Origin: Rhabdornis inornatus | Taxonomy: Eukaryota; Chordata; Aves; Passeriformes; Rhabdornithidae | Reading direction: 5' to 3' | NCBI GenBank assembly: GCA_013397075.1 | Contig: VWZS01000496.1 | Location: forward strand, 1,240,001 to 1,304,000 | Length of the DNA: 64,000 nt | Part shown: piece after piece, positions 54,712 through 64,000 of the stretch | Layout: each line of letters opens with the position of its first letter | Position numbering within the stretch: the stretch's first letter is position 1 | Made by a program: the position numbers and the translations under genes | Notes under the pieces: generated by a model | Database searches by the model: none | What the model was told of the DNA's origin: nothing | Seen by the model: only the letters and a program-made list of their open reading frames with translations

Positions 54712-55137
54712 AAATGCTGGCTTGAATGAGCATGTTTGAGGAATTCTACCTTAAAAAGATATCAGAACAATGTGCTTTACTGAGATATCTCAAGTCCATT
54801 GACTTCTCATGAAATCCAGTTTCACAAATATTAATTCTGTCAATGACTTTGGGAGTTCTGTTGGTTTTAATCCCAATGTTGTGTCTATTCCTCTGAGATG
54901 CTAAAGCCCAGCACTTGAAAGTTTCTCAAAAAAAAATTGTGGAGTTTTTTTAAACTTGAGGAACGCAGTAAGGAATATAATAAAAATGAAGACACAGCTT
55001 CAGATAGAAAATATATAATGCTGAAATACAAGGATTATTAAATAGTGTTGAGAAAAAAATTCAATGGAAATGTGCAGTGAAAGGTTGCTCCACTAAACAA
55101 ATATAAAATCTAGCAGCAATTAGCATATCAAACACAT
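54712..55137. repeat. Copy B of a ~400-bp direct repeat
   Basis: This is the partner of 47830-48235, about 6.9 kb downstream in the same orientation. It shares the invariant 64-bp core (54735-54798), then diverges to about three-quarters identity with an AT-rich insertion near 55000-55020. The core contains the perfect palindrome GAGATATCTC and an AACAAT motif. It has no coding potential. Confidence 0.85.
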
Positions 55138-58100
55138 AAGGGTCAGATATATTAAAACAAGGCAGAATTTTTACCCTGGATTACTCGGGCAGACTTAGGA
55201 ATTAAACCCAAAATTTTCCTATGTTAAACTTGCAACTTAATTAGCTCAGCTAGTAAGGGAGCTTTTCCAAATCTTGAAACACTAGTTGTGGTAATTAAAG
55301 GCATTTTTCAGATTATTTTTTACTTTTTTCTGAAACTGCTGTTTCAAAAATAACAGAAGCTGAGTGTGTATTGGAGTGGCTGAGAGAGAGTTCACTGAGA
55401 GAGTATGGGAGAGTTCACTGCAGCTCTACACACCAGTTTCCCAGAAGAGCTCTGTGTATGACAACACATATGAGAACTGCATATTTTTACTTGCTTAACT
55501 CATTGCATGAAGCTGGATGATGGGTACAAACTCTGCTTAGTTGTTTCTAAGACTACTGCTATGTTAATGAAAACAATTATCCATGAAAGATACAAAATTC
55601 TAAATGACCTTAAGAGGTACAAAAATGAACTGAATTACAAAAAAAAAAAAAAAAAAATTTAAAAATANAAAAAAAAAGATTCAGAATGAATTATTAATTT
55701 CTAACACATCTCCAAAAAATTGCAGAGGTTACAAAACTCAAGGGACCTCATCAGCAGAAGGAGGGAAAAACGTTGTTTTGAGAATAATTGATTTGCACTG
55801 GGTTCACAGGGTAAGAGTTGGGGTAGTTCTGATGAGCTGTGAGCAGTGAGGTGCAATACAGAGCTTCAGCTGGGGGTGATCTCCCAGAGCCCTTGTGTGA
55901 GAAGGAGCTTGTGGCATTTCATCCCCCCAGTCTGTGAAAGACCTTCATTCCCATTTTTCCTCTATGGGACCAAGTTTTGAGGGAGCAGCATGCAAAACCC
56001 CCTGCGTGGCAAACAATCCCAAGCCCAGCCCCAGGGTCACTCAGCCTCTGCCACACGGACCCAGGTCAGGGCAAGGTCACTCCATCACTTTGTTTGGGAT
56101 AAGAGAACCCTTCCTGCTCTCTGCCCCACAGGTGGGCGAAGGTGCATGTAGGAGCTGTAGGAGCAGTGGATTTGGAGAGCCATGATTTGCACTTGTGCTT
56201 TGGTTCCCCATTTCTGGGAATTTCTGAGGATCTTGCAGACTTTGAGAGCATTTGTTTGTGGAGGGGTTCCTGGCAGGACTGAGGAATGACTTGTCCTGTG
56301 TTCCTCACATGAAAGCCCATCCCATGAAAGGATGAGAGTGAGACTCAAGAAAAGGTATAAATATTTCACTTCTGTGTTTCTGGAGGGGGACTAGGCCTCT
56401 CTTGCATATTTGGAGGGGATAATTGGGGGCTACAAGTTATTGTTTTTCCTAAGCAACTCGCTTGCTGTGGGAACAAATCCCTGCTATGCCAGTGCAGAGT
56501 TTGCATTATACAGTGTCAATTTGGTCCTGGCAGTTTCTTGATTTTCTTTCTTTACCCTACTGAAAGAGGGGCTTTTTGGTGTTCGTTTTTTTTTTTTAAT
56601 ACACTCAGTGAAACACACAGTGAAAGGTGCATGATAATAGAGGTTCCAAGAGAGCTGTGCACTCTTAATAACCTGTGTTCATATTTAAAAGCCTTAGCCC
56701 TGAGTGTTCCTATGAAAGCAGCATAGTGCAGGCCTATTTATTACCTGCCAATTCCATTTCTTAGAGTGGAGGTGCCTCTGAGCCAGAGTATTTTCTGCAA
56801 AAACATGTTCCTGCGGATGGATGTGGGAGTGGGTGGATGGGTGGGTAGGCAGAGTAAAAGGATGGGTGTGATGGGAGGACAGTGCCTAGATAATGCTGTA
56901 GAAAATATCTTGGTTATTTATTGCTCAAGGCAGATGGTGCCCGTTGATTACCTTCACCAATAGAAGCTGTACTTGTTAGTGAGAGTGTGAAGAAACATCT
57001 CTGCATTGAGGGGCTGAGGAAAGGCAAACTAAGTTATTTAGGCGAGATCCTGATGCAGAAAGATCAATGTTTGAAGGTTAAAGGGCTGGGGCAGGGTGAA
57101 CAACATAGAGCTGTTACCCTGAATTATGGGCACTGGCCTGCTGCATGCCCATGAAAAGAGAAGTTACGCCTGTCCTGTAGGAGGGGATTTTCAGAGCCCA
57201 GAGGCATAGTGCCATAATGCCAGAGAATATTGTCCTGCTGCAGCCCCTCTGGTCATGTGTGAGTCCAAACCAAGGTGACTTGTCCAGCCCAGCTTTTTCT
57301 GCCCTTTTGATCCAGCATCTGCTTAAACTGCTCCTGAGCGAGCAGCTTAGGACAGAGCTCTCATCTGTGTGCTTGTGCTCCTTCCTCTGCAACCATCCAA
57401 AGGGTTTTGTGCATCTGTCCCTGAGATCTCAGCACAGTCCCTGGCAGATCAGCCCTTCCACTGCACAAAGTGGGGTTAATTTTTTCTTGATGTGCTTGCT
57501 TAGAGTGCCCTCTATAATAAATAACTATAATCAAAATGGCCTCATCCTAGAAGCTTCATACTGTTTTACAGTCTTATGTTTGATTGCTTTCATTTCCACT
57601 GCATTGGTTTCCCAGTGGCTTTCAGAGACTTATCTTGGATTTACACTGACTCAGGGAAAACAGAATCAAACCATCTTCGTAAGATGTGGGGAGATTTTGA
57701 ACAAGTAAGGCAGGAAAATGAGAATTTCAATAGTACAGCAAAAGAACACATGCTGTTTTTTTCATGTGTTGGTTCCTGGGACTTCACCACAACACTAAAT
57801 AAATTGCTTCAGCAGTTTCTGAAAAGTGCTATTTAATGTTTGCTGGCCCCTGGAAGTGCTAAGCATTGTCACATTTGTTGAAAATGCCAGTAAAAGGCTC
57901 CTGGGAATTTCATCCCCATGCCTGCATCTTTGGTAAGTTTTATAACAATCTGGTGTAGTACCGTATTTCTAGTAAGAGCTTCTGTATTTGTGAAGCACTG
58001 AAAAATAGCAAAAAAATGCACTTTAATCTTTATTCCTGTCAGGTGAAAAATATATCAGTATACCAAATCCTTAAAAAGGCACAAAACAGATGAAAATGGA

Positions 58101-58797
58101 AGGAGACTATATATGCTCTTACATTCAATAAGATTCTACTCACCATTTTATTTTTCTGGACACTGGAGAAGAATTGTACCTTCACAAAATATAAAATTCT
58201 GGTTATAGCCCAAGTCCTGAATATTTAATTAAATAGGAGTAACTCTGTTGTACAACTAGTCTGGGGAAAGAACAGACATAGTTTGGATATTTTGAAGAAC
58301 TTGTCCCTGAGTTATGAAAGGCAGAGATTCAAGTACCTGTGCCACTTGCTTGAGGCAATAATATTCCTCCGTTAATATTTCAGACTTGCATTATAGTTGT
58401 AAAGCTTATGGGTATAAAAGCTAGTTAGTGTTTGTTTACCTCATGACACAAACTTCACTGAAATCAATATATTTTGCTGCTCAGTCAAATAGCATATTTT
58501 TGCCTTCACACTTTTGCATTGCACTCTAGGAAAAAAAAAAATAAACAAACCAGCCTGCTTGATTCCAAAGCCAAATTTTGCAATCCAGAATTCTGGTTCT
58601 ACCTGCTGTCTCATGATGTGGAAGAGGAAAAGGCAAAATGAACTGGTGGGAAAAAGAGGAAGCATTGACACATATCCATACATGACTGTTTTTAGAATTG
58701 TATGTCAACTGGAACTGGCTGAGTTTCTGTGAATATTTTTGTTTTCCTGTCACCTTCCAGTATTTGTGCACTTCCATTTCCAGTAAGAATACCAAGA
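55138..58797. other. Gene-poor region, no gene recognised
   Basis: The plus-strand frame 57217-57708 (163 codons) shows no motif and overlaps a minus-strand frame. It is not supported as a gene. A degenerate GGAT/GGGT-rich patch lies near 56816-56880. Confidence 0.5.
55639..55678. repeat. Poly-A tract containing an ambiguous base
   Basis: A run of about 19 A is followed by TTTAAAAATA, an N at 55668 and more A. The N may be a miscalled base or a closed gap in homopolymer sequence. It is the only N other than the one at 63940. Confidence 0.85.
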
Positions 58798-59252
58798 ATA
58801 GAATAATAGAATCACTTAGGTTAGAAACGACCCTAAAGATCACCAGTACAGCTGTTAACCATGGACTGCCAAGTCCCCACTAAACCATGTCCCTCAGTGT
58901 CACACCTACATTTAAAAGATATTTAGAGGTCTTTTAAATACCTCCAGGGATGATGTGTCAACCCCTTCTCTGGGCAGTCCATTTCAATGCTTGACAACCC
59001 TCTTGGTGAAGAAATTTTTCCTACTGTCCAACCTAAACCTCACCTGGTACAACTTGAGGCCATTTCCCCTCATCCTGTCATTTCTTACATGAAGTGATTG
59101 ACCCCCACCTGCCTACAACTTCTTTTTGGTAGTTGCACAGAGTGATAAGGTTCTCCCTGTGTCTCATTTTCCCGGGCTAAACAACCCCAGCTCCCTCAGC
59201 CACTCATAATATCTGTGCTCCAGACCTTTCACCATCTCTGTTGCCCTCCATC
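58798..59252 (-). mobile_element. CR1 LINE fragment (3' portion)
   Basis: The left end carries the reverse complement of the CR1 3' tail (AATAATAGAATCACTTAGG). Characteristic avian CR1 blocks follow in order: ACCATGTCCCTCAGTG, GAAATTTTTCCTACTGTCC, AACTTGAGGCCATTTCC and GCTCCAGACCTTTCACC. The element is on the minus strand, with its 3' end at the left, and is 5'-truncated as most CR1 copies are. It is diverged and has no coding capacity, because the retained part is mostly 3' UTR and the end of ORF2. Confidence 0.9.
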
Positions 59253-62200
59253 TTTCAAAATACAATATTGTTTTCTGGAATAATTTTGAGATCAATTTTT
59301 GCAGACTGTAGGAATACGTCTAATTTGCGTAAACGGAAATATGGCTCAAAAGATTTTTGCAAGTGTGGACTTTTGATACAACTGCAAGATTATCTTGAAC
59401 TTAAGATTCCTTATTATAGTACTTAGGCAATTTTGAAGCAATTTCAGTTTGCAGAACTCTAGCATGGTTGAGCTTCATATTGCTGCTCCAAATTTTTCTC
59501 CTGAAAAGTAGAGGCCTAGTGAAGGAATGTGTGGGCTTTACACATGTGGAGTTTTTCTTTGTTCCATTTTAGGAAGATCTTTAGGATAAAGTTGTTCCAC
59601 AGGTGGTAAATGTGCCTACTGGAATTCTGCCACAGGAACAGCCTTTCAGAATTGTATTAGATTGATGAGTCAGGCTTCACATCTTTTCTTTAGAAACTAA
59701 CAGGATGTCACTTGTCACAATACTACTGTCTGCTTGCTTATTTGTCTTATTGTTCCAGAAAGAATAAAATCTATATTTGTGTAGTAGCCCTGCTTGTTCA
59801 AAGACTCTATAGTTCAAATCTTAATAAAATAGAAAAGAAGGGGAAAAAGAAAAAAACAAACCAAAAGAATAATAAGAAAAAAAGTTGTTGCTGAGACTTG
59901 AAGTACTCTGACTTCACTAAAGCTTCATTAGCTAAATGCAATGTGAAAACAATAGCACACCTGCAGTCATTGTGGAAGTGAGAAGATATTTCTCTGTGCT
60001 TGTCAGGATCTATCAGTACCAGATCTACTTACAGGACATACTGAAAAAATCTCGTGGGTATTAACCAGTCTTACTCACTTTTGAAATGGGTCACTTTTTA
60101 GCAAGTGCCCTAGAAGTGAAAAGCTTTTTTCCTAACATCAGTTCCATGAGTCATTCCATTTCCCCCCATATTGGTTAAAATAATTTAATTTCCCTCTCTT
60201 CACCTGTCATAAGAGAATCAGGAAAAAAGGGTTGCTTTCCTCTGTACTTGCAAATTAATTGATATAATTTGTTTGAGGTTTCCTTCTTTCACAGTGTTTT
60301 CTTAAAATTAGAACCAAATTAAATGTGTTCCTAGCCATTGCGGAATACATTGATTAGAGCTGGATTATGTGCAGTTGTGATCTACACTGAAATTTGCATG
60401 ACACATCTTTCCTGGAGTAAAACTTAAAAAGGAATTTGAATTTTACCCTATTTTTTCCAACAAATACAGTCCATTCACCATTAAATCAAATAAATTGTGG
60501 TCAATATTTAGAAAAGATGAATATGTAGATTTAATGAATGATGCAGCTGTTAGGATAAAAGTCTCAAGTACTTACCTAATCTGTGTTAATTGAATAGTCT
60601 ATATTTATTAAGGGATAATTATTGGCAAGAACATCTTTATTTTTCCTTTTCTTAATCGTATTGCAGCAGTCTCTACAGTCCCCAGTTTCCACCAAGACAG
60701 CATCCTTGATAAATACTCTAAGATCTTGATTGGAAAAATATATGTGTTTAGTATGACTACTGTGAGCATTGAAATTATATAAGCATATGTCTGCTTATAT
60801 GTGAAAAGGTAGCAGGAGTATATATGTTTCCAGGGGCTAAGAAGGCACTGTCCACATTTGCAAGCCCACCACAGCAAGTCTGAGCCTTCTGGTCTCAAGT
60901 AGGTGACTGTTTCCAGCTTCATAAGTGCAGGTAAGACTGAAAGGTGTCTGGTAGGAAGTGTTATGTGGTTGCTGCCTGTAAATGGGAAAGGGTTAGCAGA
61001 GGGCCCGCATCCCACAGGAAGTTATGTGCATGTTTAACTTGTCACATTAACAAAATTCCACTGAAAGCAAAAGGAGAAATCCAACAAAGTAATCTCTAGT
61101 GGGCTTTTTTAGCCCAGAATATTGTTGCAGGGTACTATACAACTCACTGTACATGTGAAAAAATCAGAATATTTTTTCACCCATCTTTTTGCCACCTGTT
61201 TATTTTCTTGTCTTATTTCAATGTATTTTTTCTACATCAGCTTTGAGAAACAATTCATTCTTCATTTCAAAAATCTGTATGAGAGAAATTATGTATGTAT
61301 GTATGTGTAGAAGAGAGAGAGAAAGAAAGAGACAGAAGTTGTCCTCAGTCTGGATCCAAGAGGAAACAGCTTCTCAGGTAGCTATCAGCAAGGGAACAGC
61401 ACATCTAGGTTGTCTCTGTGATGATATAAAATAGCATCTACCCCACCTGACACCACTACTCAGACAGCCTCTATTCCCAGATGGCTAACATAAAAGCCCC
61501 ATAACCTTGTGACACTGTTAAATGAAAGGTAGGTCATATATGGGTTCTGTCTAGTATAACTGTAAGAATTGTTGCTGTGAGAGAGGGAGTAATTGCAGAA
61601 CCTTTGCTCTGTAAGGATACAGCCAGGTTCTTCTACAATGGTTCATTTCTTCCCAGCCCTTCCCAAACTATGTTGGCTCTCTGAGGATAGAAATGTAACA
61701 ACTGAACTCTGAGAAAACTGGTAGTGTCATGCTTTTATAGATTTCCCTCAAATGCTTAGACACATATATATTGGATTTTTGTTCGTCAAGCATAAGCCCT
61801 GTCAAATGTATCTGCACTTTTTAAACTGTGGAAATGACAGCTTTCTGATGAAAGAAAACATTCATTTTCTTTCCATCCTGAGGAATAATACTGTACTGGT
61901 TCGCTTCCAAATAACACATCTCATGTCTTGTTGCTTTGCTCTTTCCTTAAGACATATAATTTACCATAGCAAGCTTTTCAATTAGGGCCTGATCCAAAAC
62001 TTTAACTACTCTTGGGGGAAAAAAGCCCAACAAAACCTGCATTGCCTTCAGGCTCTTTCAAGCAGTTTTATGTACAGTTATTCACACAGTGGTCACATTT
62101 GCGTGACAAGGCTACACTATAGGGACAATACATACAATACAGTATTTCCTTAGGATATTAATAGCAATTTTGGATAGTAGGAAAGCTACCTTTTCTTCTC

Positions 62201-62308
62201 TTTTTTCTTCATGTCAGTTCTGGCGATCAACTGTAAAATGTGACAGTGATTAGACATGGCAGCTTTTTTCTGTGCCAGTATTTGGATGCACCAAAACTTA
62301 GACTCTTT
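59253..62308. other. Gene-poor region upstream of the receptor
   Basis: AT-rich unique sequence contains an A-rich patch near 59838-59885 and a microsatellite at 61291. The minus-strand frame 60608-61015 has no domain. Distal regulatory elements could lie here, but none is visible from sequence alone. Confidence 0.5.
61291..61334. repeat. (ATGT)n followed by (GA)n / (GAAA)n
   Basis: Four ATGT units pass into a purine-only GA and GAAA stretch. It is a compound microsatellite. Confidence 0.85.
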
Positions 62309-62338
62309 TCTCTCTCTCTCTTTTTTTTTTTTTTTTTT
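62309..62338. repeat. (TC)n / poly-T tract
   Basis: Six TC dinucleotides are followed by 18 T. This tract is the left edge of the segment that reappears after the N at 63940, so it probably marks the end of a contig where sequencing or assembly failed. It lies about 1.4 kb upstream of the receptor ATG. Confidence 0.85.
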
Positions 62339-62373
62339 AATCTAAGACGAAGATTCACGACATCTTTGGGAAT

Positions 62374-62929
62374 TAGCCACGTGATCTACATTTCTGACAG
62401 CTGCAGAGGGGGAATTTCTGTTCTCTTTCTTGAATGTCTTTTCAGCTTTTGCCAGAATGTGATAACAGAAAAAATCTTTCTGACCACCACACTATCGTAT
62501 TATCAGTGTGACTGGAAAATGCTAAAGAGAGACACTTTAGTTTTCCACAGAGTGTGCCAGCATCACCCTCATGTGGGGTACTTGTTCAGCCAGCTGGTGA
62601 GCCCAAGCACTGAAAGTGGAGTCTTTAACTGAGAAATATCCCTCACTGCTGGCTAGCTGCTGTGAATACCCAGAGGGCGATAGTAGCAAGCATTGTAGGG
62701 GGAAAAGGGCAAGCAATCCCTCAGGTGGAACGGGGGAAAGCCTGGCAAGGGGCACAGACACCAGAGTTTGAACAGGTTTCAAACGGCAGACACAGCTGGT
62801 GCGCTCAGGGTGTGCCTGAGCACGGCGCAGAGATCAAACTACCAGGAACTCATCCCCAGGTCTGATCCTTCCTGAGCTGCACACTAGCGGAAAGTTGGGC
62901 TTCCTGCTGCTCTCGCCTGCGATCCGGGA
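62374..62929. other. Unique sequence upstream of the CpG island, no gene seen
   Basis: The sequence has mixed composition and rises in GC toward the island. The plus-strand open frame 62240-62632 crosses the poly-T tract and shows no domain; it is judged a chance ORF. No repeat family was recognised. Proximal regulatory elements for the receptor are plausible by position only. Confidence 0.5.
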
Positions 62930-63611
62930 GTAGATAAGCCCGACGCTGCGATCCCTGGCTGAGCCTGTGCCTCGCAGCCGCTCGTCTGCGCATGAGTCGC
63001 TGCGGGAGGCTCGGCGGCTGGAGTATTTGAGGGGCTGGGCAGCGGGGGAAGATGCTCAGAGCCTGCGGAGGCCGCGCGGCCGGCGGAGCGGAGCGGCGGC
63101 GGGGCACGGAGGGGGCGCGGGCTCGGGCACCGGGGGGGCCGCGCTCCGGGGCTTGAAGCCAGAGCCGGGCGGCCGTCGGGGCAGCGCCCGCTTCAGCACC
63201 GCGGACAGCGCTCGGCGAGCACCGAGCCCCGGCCCCCGCGCCTCCGGCCCCGCTCACCGGGCCCCTCTTACCGGGCCCCGCTGCCCCCGGCTCCCCCGGC
63301 TCCAGTCTCCAGGCGCCTCGGGCCCCCTGCCTCCAGCTCCCATTCTCGGGCACCCCTATCTCCCACCTATCTCCCGATCCGATCGCTGCGTGCCGCGGAG
63401 CCCCTACCCTCGGCTCCTCCCGGGCCCCGCTCCCCCGCTGCCTGACTGCAGTCGGAGAGCCCCGGCCCCGCTGTCCCTGTCCTCCCCCTCTGCCCCGTCC
63501 AGCCGCGCAGTCCCGCTGCCCTCGCCCCTCTCTCCGCTGCCCGCCCTGCCCTCCTCGCTGCGCCCCGCTGTCCCCGGCGCTGTCCCCGGCCCCTGCCCCG
63601 CCGCCGGCACC

Positions 63612-63707
63612 ATGCGCGGGCGGCCGCGTCGGGCGGCAGGCGAGGCTGCGGTGCCGGCGCGGGTGGCCCCTTGCTCCTGCCCTCGCCCGCTCCAGGCGAC
63701 CCGCTGA
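63612..63707 (+). other. Upstream ORF in the receptor 5' leader (31 codons plus stop)
   Basis: An ATG in a strong context (GCACCATGC) opens a 31-codon Arg/Ala/Pro-rich frame that ends at TGA 63705-63707. Only three bases (GAG) separate that stop from the receptor ATG, and the two ATGs are in the same frame, exactly 99 bases apart. If the mRNA includes this ATG, ribosomes would have to leak past it or reinitiate almost immediately, so it could damp receptor translation. The peptide looks like GC-rich sequence without a stop and shows no domain. Whether it is transcribed depends on the transcription start site, which is not visible here. Confidence 0.5.
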
Positions 63708-63710
63708 GAG

Positions 63711-63939
63711 ATGGACTTGGCAGGCGTGCTGCTGGCGCTGCTCCTCGTGCTGGTGCTGGTTGTCTCTCTGCTCTCCAACCTCCTGGTGCTGCTATGCTTC
63801 GTCTACAGTACGGAGATCCGCAAGCAGGTCGCCGGGGTTTTCCTGGTGAACTTATCCTTCTGCAACCTGCTTCTCACCGTTCTGAACATGCCTTTTACCC
63901 TGCTGGGCATCCTGAGGAGCCAGCAACCCCTCGGGGGCT
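63711..63939 (+). CDS. GPR78: Orphan class A GPCR, GPR26/GPR78 family, first coding exon (partial)
   Basis: This exon encodes the first 76 residues of a seven-transmembrane receptor. The N-terminus is only about four residues long, with no glycosylation sequon. TM1 spans roughly residues 5-32 and carries the class A Asn1.50 (N23, in SLLSNLLVLL). A short basic ICL1 (STEIRKQ) follows, then TM2 with NLS at 47-49 and the MPFTLLG segment at 60-66. The usual Asp2.50 sodium-site residue is Asn (N52), which fits the GPR26/GPR78 pair. By eye, the GVFLVNLS and MPFTLLG segments match GPR78 better than GPR26, so the symbol is probable, not certain. The start is secure: an in-frame TGA lies two codons upstream (63705-63707) and the ATG context is strong (G at -3 and +4). 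Mammalian relatives are orphan receptors reported to be constitutively Gs-coupled at the plasma membrane. The reading frame is lost at the N at 63940, where an assembly join replaces the rest of the exon. Confidence 0.85.
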
Positions 63940-64000
63940 NCTCTCTTTTTTTTTTTTTTTTTTTTAATCTAAGACGAAGATTCACGACATCTTTGGGAAT
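63940..64000. other. Assembly join: N followed by a copy of 62316-62373
   Basis: A single N interrupts the receptor exon at 63940. The next 60 bases are CTCTC, a run of 20 T, then 35 bases ending at the window edge. The same series occurs at 62316-62373, where the T run is 18 long and all 35 trailing bases are identical. Receptor coding similarity stops exactly at the N. A gap placeholder beside a near-perfect copy of DNA 1.6 kb upstream is characteristic of two overlapping contigs placed end to end. The next window is therefore expected to repeat the promoter and exon start. Confidence 0.85.

Larger units (their letters stand above)
62930..63939. promoter_or_regulatory. CpG island / promoter and 5' UTR of the receptor gene
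   Basis: Base composition changes sharply from the AT-rich flank to very GC-rich DNA with many CpGs. GGGCGG or CCGCCC Sp1-like boxes occur near 63167, 63540 and 63630, and a NotI site lies at 63620-63627. No TATA box is evident, as is usual for CpG-island promoters with dispersed initiation. The plus strand is G-rich around 63085-63160 and strongly C-rich from about 63230 to 63600. Long open frames on both strands here (plus 62967-63707, minus 62850-63353 and 63404-63778) reflect a lack of AT-rich stop codons and are not credited as genes. Confidence 0.8.

Noticed and set aside
57217..57708. 163-codon plus-strand open frame
   Set aside because: It has no domain, signal or repeat pattern and overlaps an opposite-strand frame (57114-57392). 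There is no promoter or splice context. It is consistent with a chance ORF in a 64-kb vertebrate window.
62240..62632. 130-codon plus-strand open frame crossing the poly-T tract
   Set aside because: A Phe run from poly-T joins otherwise random frames, and no domain is present.
62967..63707. 246-codon plus-strand open frame, plus overlapping minus-strand frames of 167 and 124 codons
   Set aside because: These are stop-free because the CpG island is so GC-rich. Composition is Pro/Arg/Ala/Gly/Ser on all strands. Only the terminal part beginning at 63612 is mentioned, as an upstream ORF.
1..64000. CRISPR arrays, operons, phage or plasmid modules
   Set aside because: No regularly spaced repeats, no dense same-strand coding and no ribosome-binding-site pattern. 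Composition and repeats are those of a vertebrate nuclear genome.

Overview
This is a stretch of vertebrate nuclear DNA, most likely from a bird. The evidence is several CR1-type LINE fragments whose 3' tails carry the ATTCTRTG-like 8-mer, avian-style endogenous-retrovirus LTRs, an AT-rich background with no dense coding, and one GC-rich CpG island carrying a receptor first exon. The species cannot be fixed from the sequence. There is no sign of bacterial, phage or plasmid organisation, and no CRISPR array, operon or tRNA/rRNA gene was seen.

Layout: about the first 62.9 kb is a gene-poor, AT-rich region, either intergenic or intronic to a gene whose exons lie elsewhere. Its recognisable content is repeats. 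LTR-like sequences lie at about 3863-4468, 25161-25812 and 31444-31753, with weaker candidates near 20456 and 18340-18910. CR1 fragments lie at about 26781-26938, 35157-35857, 48681-49345 and 58798-59252 on the minus strand, with a short 3' tail at about 23168-23219 on the plus strand. There are also assorted low-complexity tracts. A pair of diverged direct repeats of about 400 bp (47830-48235 and 54712-55137) shares a perfectly identical 64-bp core and matches no repeat family I recognise.

The only gene supported is at the right edge. A CpG island (about 62930-63940) leads into the first coding exon (ATG at 63711, plus strand) of a class A orphan receptor of the GPR26/GPR78 family, closer by eye to GPR78. 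A small upstream ORF (63612-63707) ends three bases before the receptor start and in the same frame, so its stop also fixes the start codon. The exon reads cleanly through TM1 and TM2 and then stops at a single N (63940). The 60 bases after the N repeat 62316-62373, upstream of the gene, almost exactly. The best explanation is an assembly join with false duplication, so the receptor is broken by the assembly and not by biology.

I found no new biological system. The most useful leads are the misjoin inside the receptor exon, the duplicated 400-bp element with its invariant core, and the tightly spaced upstream ORF.
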